From Leguminivora glycinivorella (taxonomy: Eukaryota; Arthropoda; Insecta; Lepidoptera; Tortricidae), in NCBI RefSeq assembly GCF_023078275.1, contig NC_062987.1, positions 19,887,772 to 19,951,771 of the forward strand: a DNA stretch of 64,000 nucleotides. Direction: 5' to 3'. The stretch's first letter is position 1; each line of letters begins with the position of its first letter. The notes under the pieces are model-generated. The model saw nothing but the letters and a program-made list of their open reading frames with translations. It was not told the origin of the DNA and searched no databases. Shown here piece by piece: positions 10,325 to 19,178 of the stretch. The position numbers and the translations under genes are program-made.

Positions 10325-11170
10325 TTGAGGGCTTTCACGAGTTTCACGTGAAAAATAGTGAAATCGCAAGCGAGCGCTTAAGACGATACGGTGGGGGTCA
10401 ATTCTCCATACAAACGCTCTCGACTATTTCCTCCCTGGTTTTTGAAGATAGAGCAATGATTTTTTCAACACAGATTGTTATTATTTTTATCTATGTCGGA
10501 CCGTTTTGATTTTTTTAATATTCTGCTTTTTAAAGACTCTAGAGCCAATCAAAAATTTCTAAAAACGGCCTTTTTCATTGTGGCGCAAAAAAAGGTGTGA
10601 TACTCAAGATTGGTAATAATTAACCAAAAAAGCTAAACAGTCCGACATAGATTATTTCATTGTTATTCAGATTCTCAAATTTCGTTGCGATTGATTAAGT
10701 TTTGAAGGAGGAAAGAGTCGAGAGCGGAACCTCGATTTTGATATATCTTTTGACTGAGTTGTTCTTAATGGACAATTTTTTTTCCATAAATCTAGTTAAT
10801 AACACGTGTATATTTAACTTAAATTCCCAAGTTGAAAAGGGGGCTCTTTTCCATTTTAGCATAGCATTTTATTTTACTTTCGCTACCGTATCCTCTTAAC
10901 ATACCGTGTTTGATATCAAATAAAAAAAAAATGCGAGTAATTTATAAATATATAAGATAGTATATTACTTTTTCGACTTGAACGACTAATCCAGCGCTTT
11001 ACGCGGGTTTTCCTAAACATGCATCAAAGAAAAATTCATAATTAATTTAGTGGATTAGTTTTCAAAAATCCAGTCTGACAAAAATTTAGATAATAAGATG
11101 ACCTAACTGAAACTTGAACTAATATGTCTATTAGATAATGGAAAGTGTAGTATTTTGCCGACTAAAACTA
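10325..11170. repeat. Two-copy dispersed duplication, copy 1 (with MITE)
   Basis: The left shoulder TGAAATCGCAAGCGAGCG (10358-10377) and the right parts GAGTAATTTATAAATATATA and ATTCATAATTAATTTAGTGG match 12425-13215. The second copy lacks the MITE at 10378-10899 but has its own unique middle part. Confidence 0.75.
10378..10899. mobile_element. TTAA-flanked MITE, copy 1 (522 bp)
   Basis: Bounded by TTAA at 10378-10381 and 10896-10899, with TIRs GACGATACGGT and ACCGTATCCTC. A second copy in reverse orientation is at 40427-40944. The paralogous sequence at about 12470 has no insertion (GAGCGCTTGACCTTACCGTG), which confirms the boundaries. TTAA target sites are typical of piggyBac-type transposases; assignment to that superfamily is inference. 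Confidence 0.85.
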
Positions 11171-11477
11171 TAAAGTTTACATTACTACTTTAGGGCTTAG
11201 AAAATCTGTGTAAGAAGGTATTACAGTATTTATTTATTAATATTGCCAGACATATCCAAAATTGTTCAACTTATGACATTGATTACTAAAATGCATGTTG
11301 TTCTAAAAAAAATGTGAATCGGAAGATATTAAATTGCCCATTCTCCTTTTATGCTAAAATTGACCCGTTATAGATTTAAGTAGCAACCTGAATTTATTTT
11401 TCTCACTTGATGGTCTCATCTGGTAGTCACCAGCAACAAGCTGACATGGGGCCATTTCGTAGCACTTCATTTGACGA

Positions 11478-11735
11478 CCGGCCTGGCCTAGCGGGTAGTG
11501 ACCCTGCCTGTTAAGCCCCGGTCCCGGGTTCGAATCCCGGTAAGGGCATTTATTTGTGTGATGAGCAGATATTTGTTCCTGAGTCATGGATGTTTTCTAT
11601 GTATTGTATATTAAATATATCGTTGTCTGAGTACCCACAACACAAGCCTTTTTGAGCTTACCGTGGGACTCAGTCGATCTGTGTAAAAATGTCCTATAAT
11701 AATTATTTATTATTTATTCATTCCTTTCTGTTTTG
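11478..11735 (+). mobile_element. tRNA-derived SINE
   Basis: An RNA polymerase III A-box-like GGCCTAGCGGGTAGTGACC and a B box GGTTCGAATCC at 11528-11538 lie in a tRNA-like head. It is followed by GGGCATTTATTTGTGTGATG, ATTTGTTCCTGAGTCATGG and a tail ending CTGTGTAAAAATGTCC. The head cannot fold into a complete cloverleaf with a CCA-ready acceptor, so this is a SINE. Tail-only copies: 17090-17262, 17580-17690, 36878-36925 and 52445-52565. Confidence 0.75.
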
Positions 11736-11809
11736 TTACAGTGTATTTTGTCTTGCCTGTGTTCACTAATAAATGTTTTTTCTATTCTAAAGTTCCCCCT
11801 TTTTGGGGG

Positions 11810-12090
11810 GGCGTGTGGAGCGTTGAGAAGGAGACGTTAAGTAGTTAAGTGTGCTTCAAGCAAAATACTAAAAGTGTAGTACATCTCTCCATTTAAACAT
11901 AATAGGATTTAATTTGTGTCTCTTACTTAACTCTAATTAAAATATCGTAAATTCTTTAAGCGATGAAAATACTCCATAATGTTTCTTTTAATTTAAAAAG
12001 GGACATTGCCACGTGTAACCTGATGGATGGATGAATAGATATCAATACTAAGAAATTCAAGACTTTTGTCTTCGCTTTATTCAAAACTAG
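11810..12090. other. Unassigned AT-rich stretch
   Basis: No ORF with domain similarity and no recognisable repeat boundary was found. Confidence 0.4.
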
Positions 12091-12091
12091 C

Positions 12092-12262
12092 TTTTGCCCG
12101 CGGCTTCGCTCGCATTAAAAAGAGACAAAAAGTAGCCTATGTCGCTCTCCATCCCTTCAATTATCTCCATTTAAAAAATCACGTCAATTCGTCACTCCGT
12201 TCTGCCGTGAAAGACGGACAAACAGACACACACACTTTTCGATTTATAATATTAGTATGGAT
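12092..12262 (+). repeat. Dispersed repeat (CCCGCGGCTTCGCTCGC family), copy 1
   Basis: It starts CTAGCTTTTGCCCGCGGCTT, runs through AAATCACGTCAATTCGTC and ends with a CAGACACA tract and TATAATATTAGTATGGAT. It is a widespread lepidopteran short repeat. Related copies are at 37951-38150 (5' part only) and 51597-51875 (with an ACT microsatellite). Confidence 0.75.
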
Positions 12263-12424
12263 GTAAAGTACCGTAAAACACCCTTCCTTTTGTACATGTT
12301 CTTAGAAATTAGGAATTAAAGGGAACTCGTGTTTTTATCAGTATAGGTATAGTACCCTTGTAAGCAGCAAAACCTTTCGCCATTATTATATTTCACAATT
12401 TAGTTACGACAACACAAATCTTAA

Positions 12425-13215
12425 GAGGGCTTTCGTGTGAAAAACAGTGAAATCGCAACCGAGCGCTTGACCTTACCGTGTATCAAATTAAAGGGTTTTG
12501 TGAGTAATTTACAAATATATATCACATTATAGGACTTTTTCCACTTGGTCTAACAAAATATGAGAAAATGTCCAAAGTGGTAATTATTGTACCGGTGAAG
12601 GCTCTTTTTCAAAAAAATTCCAAAAATAAATTATAGCAATTTATAATCACTAAAGCATAACAGCAATTTAAGTAAATGTTGCAGATTAATTAAGTACAAA
12701 AATTACTTCGATGTGATGTAGATTTTCAAAGAAATTGTCACTTAATTTTAGGTAATTTCTGAAAAAAAATTGAATTCGTCTTAGCCTCGTTTACTCCTTT
12801 TCAAAACCTTATAATAAAAATGTAGCCACTCAATTGCTCTAAAATTTTCAATGACCTCTATTGTCAAGTAAAATAAAGGTGACAGCTGGTAACTAGAGCT
12901 ACCAAAAGCAAGTCTGAAAATTTGTAGTACAGGATATACGAATTATAAATTTACCTGTTTTAGTATTCAAAATTGACCGAATTTTACAAATAAGATCGAC
13001 TAATTCAGCTCTATACGTGAGTTTTTCTAAACGTGCAATAGAGAAAAATTCATAATTAATTTAGTGAGTTAGTTTTCAAAAATCCAGTCTTATAAAAATC
13101 AAGATAATAAGATGCTCTAACTGAAACTTGAATTAAATAAATCTATTGGATAATGGAAAGTGTAGTATTTCTCCGACTAAAACTATCAATTTTACATTCT
13201 TTTGACGTTTTTCTT
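12425..13215. repeat. Two-copy dispersed duplication, copy 2 (MITE-free site)
   Basis: The left shoulder GTGAAATCGCAACCGAGCG, then GAGTAATTTACAAATATATA, then ATTCATAATTAATTTAGTGA and AATGGAAAGTGTAGTATTT align with 10325-11170. The site corresponding to the TTAA MITE is empty here. Confidence 0.75.
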
Positions 13216-13229
13216 GAAAGCACCCTTAA

Positions 13230-13320
13230 GCTAAGTGGTAGTGGCCTGGCGGTAAGAGCGTGCGACTTTCAATTCGGAGTTCGCAATTTAAAACCGGGGT
13301 TTGAACCTATTATTTTTTCG
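13230..13320 (+). mobile_element. tRNA-like SINE head, decayed
   Basis: GGCCTGGCGGTAAGAGCGTG resembles an A box and GGGGTTTGAACC a B box. The spacing is too irregular for a functional tRNA. Confidence 0.5.
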
Positions 13321-14196
13321 CAACTTAATATTCTTTGGATATTTGTTATAAGTAGTTGCTTTTCGGTGAAGGAAAATATCGTGGAAGTCGGAAGGGTGCG
13401 TGATAGTCGTTTCCGAAAAAACTAGTGTCTAGTCTACGCCAAATTCTGGAATTTTACCGAGGCCTCATGAGAAGTGGCAAAAATGTCGGATATGGTGAAG
13501 AGATGCGCTAGATATCAACGAGGTCATGGTGACTTAGACAGCAAATACCTAGTCATCCAGAGGACATAAGTTCAAATCAGCAAGGAGCAAGCTGAAAATC
13601 AGCGCGCCGTGCACAATGCTGAAATTGAGCTTTTCTGCTGACATGCATAATCTGTATATTTAATTTATTGTTTATGTTGATACGTGTTTGCAAATAAAAT
13701 AGGTACTTAATTTTATATCAAGTCTCATCTAAGACAGTATTTTTTCCCTTTAAAAATTAAGTCTAATAAATGATTCGATTAATCAAAACTTACCACACAA
13801 ATCCGATCACATGAATCCTAAGTTTCGTCACGTAAAGACACAAGGGACGCGAGACCCTCCCTCGTCGGAGGCTGCCGCGAAACTGGCGGTCTGGCATACC
13901 CGCCCCTTTATATAACAACAACCTGTTGAAATGGTGCAATTGTTCGGGAGCAAACTTTGTGCGGTCAAGCAGTTTTGGGATTCTATAATAATAGGCAGCC
14001 AACAATTATTAAAATAAGGTAAGATGGGCGAAGGTTTTTCTTGGGGAGTAAGATGAAATACGGGCGGCTTTCTAACTTCTACCCCGAAAGAAGAACCCTC
14101 TAAAAATAAAATAAATATTAGGACATTCTTACACAGATTGAGTAGGTACCACGGAAAGCTCAAGAAGGCTTATGTTGTGGGTTGAGTACAACGATA

Positions 14197-14262
14197 TATT
14201 TAAACCAAACCAACCAAACCAAACCACCACCACCAACCAAACCAAACCACCAACCAAACAGC
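14197..14262. repeat. ACCAA-type minisatellite
   Basis: Irregular runs of AACCAAACC and ACCACCACC over about 65 bp. Confidence 0.85.
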
Positions 14263-14269
14263 ATTTAGT

Positions 14270-14402
14270 ATTATTTTTAGTATTAGTTTAAGTAATATTG
14301 TATACACGAAAAGGGTTACCGTTGAGACATTATGTTTGTGTAAAAATTGTAATCCATTGTACACGGTAAATAATAAATAATTTCTATTCTATTCTATTCT
14401 AA
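14270..14402 (+). mobile_element. 3' end of a non-LTR retrotransposon
   Basis: AT-rich 3'-UTR-like sequence ends in TTCTATTCTATTCTATTCTA, the short tandem tail typical of CR1-type LINEs. No ORF part remains. Confidence 0.5.
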
Positions 14403-15170
14403 TATACAAATCCTTATATACAAAGAAAACAGCCATGACTGGAACAAATATCCGGACTCATCAGACAAATATGTAAATCCTGGACCGTGGCTTAGCAGGC
14501 AGGGTTACTACGCACTAGGCCGCAATAGACAGTCAACAATTTGAACTTATTGTTTCAGGAACAGGTTCGACGTTCGACTCTCTGTTTTTAACAAGTGTGA
14601 GCTCTAGAACTACAGCACGTGCAGTCAAATAACAACTTTGGCCCTTCTTGTACAAATAACTATCAGGTCAGTAAAGGAAAGCGATTTTTGGCGCCTGATA
14701 AGTCATCTGGTTTGAACGATTGACGATGAAGGATCTTTCTCACATCTTAAAAGTATTCTTCGAATACGGCAGGCGGTCGTGTTCGTATACAAATCGGGAA
14801 AACATTTTCTACAAATCGGCTACGAGCGTAGCGGCTGCGTTTGCGTAGCGCTACAAAAACGCAGTGAATACCGGCACGGCACCATTCGAAATAAAAGATA
14901 CATCAAATATAATTTACGACAAAGATAATTAATTTGCATAACAGCGTTTCTTTCATTGTTGATTTTTGTTTTGGTATTTTTAGTAAATTTTAGGTCAGTT
15001 TTACAGTTTTACTAGATTTGCGAGCACTTTCTATCGCAATAGAAGAAAGGTCAGATGGCAGTCGCTTTCGTAAAACTAGTGTCTAAGCCAAATCTTGGGA
15101 TTAGTTGTCAAAGCGAACTCCAGGCTCTCACGAGCCATGGCAAATGCCGAGCACAAGGAGGATGATGAGA

Positions 15171-15404
15171 AAAACCGGCCAAGAGCGTGTCGGGCCACGC
15201 TCAGTGCAGGGTTCCGTAGTTTTCCGTATTTTTCTCAAAAACTACTGAACCTATCAAGTTCAAAACAATTTTCCTAGAAAGTCTTTATAAAGTTCTACTT
15301 TTGTGATTAACTAACGGTTACTGAGATTATCCGCGGACGGACGGACGGACAGACAGACATGGCGAAACTATAAGGGTTCCTAGTTGACTACGGAACCCTA
15401 AAAA
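15171..15404 (+). repeat. Dispersed repeat K, internally deleted copy
   Basis: Starts ACCGGCCAAGAGCGTGTCGG and ends GACTACGGAACCCTAAAAA. The middle third, between TTTTGTGATT and AACGGTTACTGAG, is missing. Confidence 0.8.
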
Positions 15405-15860
15405 AAGTGTCCCAGAATGTCCATACATTTTTGTTACTTTTCTCTTTTGTTACAAACTATAATATATAGTGTATGGGGACACTTCTACCTATTATGATTT
15501 AAGGGGCTTAACATTTTGAGTATAAATAGCATGTCAAAAATATATCTCAGTATTGCGTTAAAATTTTGGCGCGTTATTTCTAAATAACAATTGCTTACAA
15601 TTATTTTATACTAACAAGGTAAAACATCTCAATCATGTGTATTTCACGTGTTCACAAGAAGCCTTCCAAGAACTTCTGAGGCAATAAAATCTTACTTTGT
15701 TTCTTTATGTGTAGAAGCTTTTCCCGTGCATCGGAAGTTTAAAAGATATTATTGGTAAACATGTTTATTGATACCTGTTTGCTTTACACAATAAAAGTAG
15801 GAATCAAATGAAATAAAGTATTTACTGTGATATTAATAGAATTTCTGTTGCGCAATGATA
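15405..15860. other. AT-rich DNA, nothing recognised
   Basis: No gene-like frame or repeat boundary could be supported. Confidence 0.4.
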
Positions 15861-15861
15861 G

Positions 15862-16088
15862 TTTTTTTCAGTACAGATGCTGCTTTTTTAACGCAGTAGT
15901 GCGAGCAAATCAAGCAATGATTCATTTCTTGTCTGGTCGAAACTTTTAGCTTAGATTTAGGTACTGAAAATCGTCGTACGATACACGTGCGAAAAGGACA
16001 TTCACAACTCCCTTCGTTCGTGTATTAATTTATCGCTACTCGTATCGATTTTCCTCTTTTCCGCACTCGTATCTACAAGTATTTTGTT
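15862..16088. repeat. Foldback repeat F, partial copy 2
   Basis: Contains TTTTTCAGTACAGATG, CAGTAGTGCGAGCA, TCGTCGTACGATACACGTGC and TCGTGTATTAATTTATCGCT, matching 9690-10070 and 55690-55945. It has internal deletions and lost part of the apical hairpin. Confidence 0.65.
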
Positions 16089-16483
16089 TGGGTTACAAAA
16101 AACACACATTATTTACTCTACTACGTTTTATTTATGTCTCTTTAACATTACAAATTTGTAGACACTTATCTATACAAAAATCTTGACAAAAGAAGTACAG
16201 ATCGCTGAAATTAATGTTGATAGTAATATTAATGACGACTACTTCAACAAGTGTCAATTGTGAAATGCCGCAAAATACTAGTTGCTCTATAGAAGACCAT
16301 AATAATATGATCCCCGATCCTTTACAACCCAGCAGCTCGGTACGCACGTTACAATTTTTTTTTTAATCTTCTTTAGTGAGGACAACTGAGTACGACGGCA
16401 TATTTAATTGTTTATAAAGTTTGAGGATACCTGGAAAAAATGAATACAAGAAGCCATTTTGAAAATACAATAAATATTCACTG

Positions 16484-16990
16484 CTTTCGGTCACGCGTGT
16501 ACGCTGCGACCATTTTGCGACCGTTTGTCGACCGTTTGGTGAGCGTTTGGCGACTGTTTTTTACATGGAATATTACCGTCTTAATCCATATTTTAACAAC
16601 TTTATTGGTTTTCTAGGCATTATTTTTATTATTTCAGTATAGTACCTATATGCACCGGAGCACTAAAACTTCACTTATTTTATGAAATCACTCGAGCAAT
16701 TTAATTGGCCATGGTAATTAGCCCACATTATATTACAAATGCAAACAATATTTAACTTTAACAAATTCTTACGCCATTACATTTTAATGTCAAATGATTT
16801 TATTTCTTTTTTACTTTGACGTCTCTGACAGTCGCCATTTGAAAAGAATGAAATGAACGAATGATTTTGGGAAAGTAGTCGCCAAACGGTAACAATGTGT
16901 GCACGCGTAGTGCACACTTCTGTCACTTCTGTGACCATTTGTGCCTGTTACCAATCGTCCCCATTTGGGTCGCCGCGACTAAACGTCGAC
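16484..16990. repeat. Element with repeated GCGACCGTTTG words
   Basis: The left cluster (16507-16560) has five near-copies of a 12-14-nt word GCGACCGTTTG or GCGTTTGGCG. The right cluster (16870-16985) has the inverse CGCCAAACGG and related words. The clusters enclose about 300 bp of AT-rich sequence without coding potential. Repeated subterminal words of this kind often are transposase-binding sites, but no TIR boundary could be fixed. Confidence 0.45.
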
Positions 16991-17089
16991 CGTACTGCGA
17001 CTAAGCATTGAGACCCGAAGACCTGTGTGTACACAAAATAGGAGGATTTGCGTAGGAACGGCGACCGATTATGGTTATATGGGTAAGGG

Positions 17090-17262
17090 CATTTATTTGT
17101 GTGATGAGCACAGATATTTGTTCCTGAGTCGTGGGTGTTTTCTATGTATGTATGTATTTATCTATTTAAGTATGTATATCGTCGCTTAGCACCCATAGTA
17201 CAAGCTTTGCTTAGTTTGGGGCTAAGTTGATCTGTGTAAGGTGTCCCCAATATTTATTTATT
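17090..17262 (+). mobile_element. SINE tail (GGGCATTTATTTGTGTGATG family)
   Basis: Shares GTAAGGGCATTTATTTGTG, ATATTTGTTCCTGAGTCGTG, GTCGCTTAGCACCCATAGTA and GGGGCTAAGTTGATCTGTGT with other SINE tails. The tRNA-like head is absent. A second tail of the other subfamily lies at 17580-17690. Confidence 0.65.
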
Positions 17263-17725
17263 TATTTTATTTATTTAATTATGCTATATACTTTGGCTGG
17301 GCTATTATCAGAGATAGGTAGGTATTACTCTAATGCCAAGAGGTAGGTTAATTTGAATTTGAAAAAGGTGTCTTTTTAGTCTAATTTTAAAAGTATTAAG
17401 ATGGTTCAAAGTCTGTAATGGAGGAGGAATATTATTCCAGCACTTAGATGCCTGATATTTAAAACTACCTCGTATAAACTAATTACACTAAATACAAATT
17501 AATTTTTCTGACCACATGTAGTCGAAGTATGCGTAATTTTGCTGGCAAAGAAAAGTTGATTCACCCATATAAGTATTTATATATTATATATATATCGTTG
17601 TCTAAGTACCCACAACACAAGCCTTCTTGAGCTTACCGTAGGCCTCAGTTAATCTGTGTAAGAATGTCCTATAATATTTATATTTATATTTAATATTTAT
17701 ATATTGCGGAATCTCTACTCTTTGG

Positions 17726-17903
17726 TTTACTCATGGCCATAGACTATCCAAGGCGAAGACGTGGCCTGCGATGGAACTCGCCCAGAAGGTGCCTATTCAC
17801 CCTTGATTGTAAATCTGGGTTATATGAGCTGGGAAATATAGACGCCGGCAATGAATTCCACTCCTTGGCACTGTGTATAAGAAAAGAAGCGCTTCGTGTG
17901 AAT
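17726..17903 (+). repeat. Left half of a dispersed repeat split by LINEs
   Basis: Carries GAAGACGTGGCCTGCGATGG, CAGAAGGTGCCTATTCACCC and AAAAGAAGCGCTTCGTGTGA, ending at AATT. The expected continuation (AATTGGTGGAATATC, CCGTGCGTCTAAAAGTCCGA) is found at 22906-22985. About 5 kb of LINE sequence is therefore inserted. Confidence 0.7.
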
Positions 17904-18677
17904 TAATAACCTATTGTTAAATGAAAGGAAAACTAAATATGTAAGGTTCGTGACTACTAATGTCAAAACTACACCAACAACTGTCACCATCAATGATGAG
18001 GAACTGGAGTTAACCAGCAGTACAGTATTCCTAGGCCTAACTTTGGATGCCAAGCTGCAATGGGGTTTGCACATAAATATTCTTGCAAACAAACTCAGTT
18101 CTGCAGCGTTTGCAGTATCTAAAATTCGCCACCTAACAGATGAAAAGACAGCAAGATTGGTATACTTTGCCTACTTTCACAGTATCATGTCATATGGCAT
18201 CTTGCTCTGGGGTAGCGCTGCTGACGTCAATACTGTCTTTGTACTCCAGAAGCGCGCCATACGTTCTATTTATAAAATGAGTGCTAGAGCTTCGCTAAGA
18301 AATAAATTCAAGGAAATTAATATACTGACTGTGTACTCCCAATACATTTATGAAAATATTATTTACGTCCATAAACATAAAGATAACTTCAAAAGAAATT
18401 GCGACATTCATAACATCAATACCAGAAACAAGGACAAACTAGCAATGCCAACCACACGGTTACAAAAAATCAGGAACTCTTTCGTGGGTAACTGCGTACG
18501 GTTCTATAATAAACTGCCTACTTAGTACTATAACTGAACTTCCATTACATAGACTGAAGAAATACGTAAAGAATGGATTAATGTGTAAGGCTTACTATAG
18601 CACTAAGGATTATATTAATGACAAAACCGCCTGGGACTGAGTTGACTTGCGCACTCTAAATACTAGCTAATACCGTT
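17904..18677 (+). pseudogene. 5'-truncated LINE, C-terminal part of reverse transcriptase ORF2
   Basis: The frame opens at 17904 with the thumb region and FLGLTLDAKLQW. It continues through MSYGILLWG, LQKRAIRSIY and HNINTRNKDKLA to a stop at 18523-18525. A one-base shift there restores the family C-terminus (ELPLHRLKKYVKNGL ... CKAYYSTKDYI) up to TGA near 18641. Everything upstream, including the catalytic FADD box, is missing. It is clearly related to the LINE at 18680-22908 but a different copy. Confidence 0.8.
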
Positions 18678-19178
18678 TATATAAATGAAAATGAAAATGA
18701 AATATTTATTTTTCAAGTAGGCATATTACAATGCGCATATGAACGTCAAATAAAGCTACGCCGGCTCTAACCCTACGCCTCAGCCTCGAGAAGATTTCAG
18801 TCCCCCCTCAGTTGGGAGGGGGGTATCCACTATGGGACCGGCAAGAAACTCGGCGGGCAACTTCTTTTCAAAACATTACATCTTATAACTAACATGCATT
18901 AAATAACAAGATACAATTTAACATGCAAAAGTATTCATCAAAGAATATGAACAGACTAGGTACTCTATGGAAATTAATTTCAATAAATTATATTATTGCT
19001 TAATAATACGTCGTTCTTCTTCAGAGAAAACATATCAAATTGTCACAGAAGAAAAAGATAATATGAATCTCAATATCATTAAATATGTAATTTACCTACA
19101 CAACATAAAATATAAAATATTTGATGTGCTTTCTTATCTGAACTGTGTCCTCTATACATAATACAATTATTTTAATTG

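Noticed and set aside
11478..11550. Possible tRNA gene
   Set aside because: A and B boxes are present but the arms do not fold properly, and the sequence continues into a known SINE tail.
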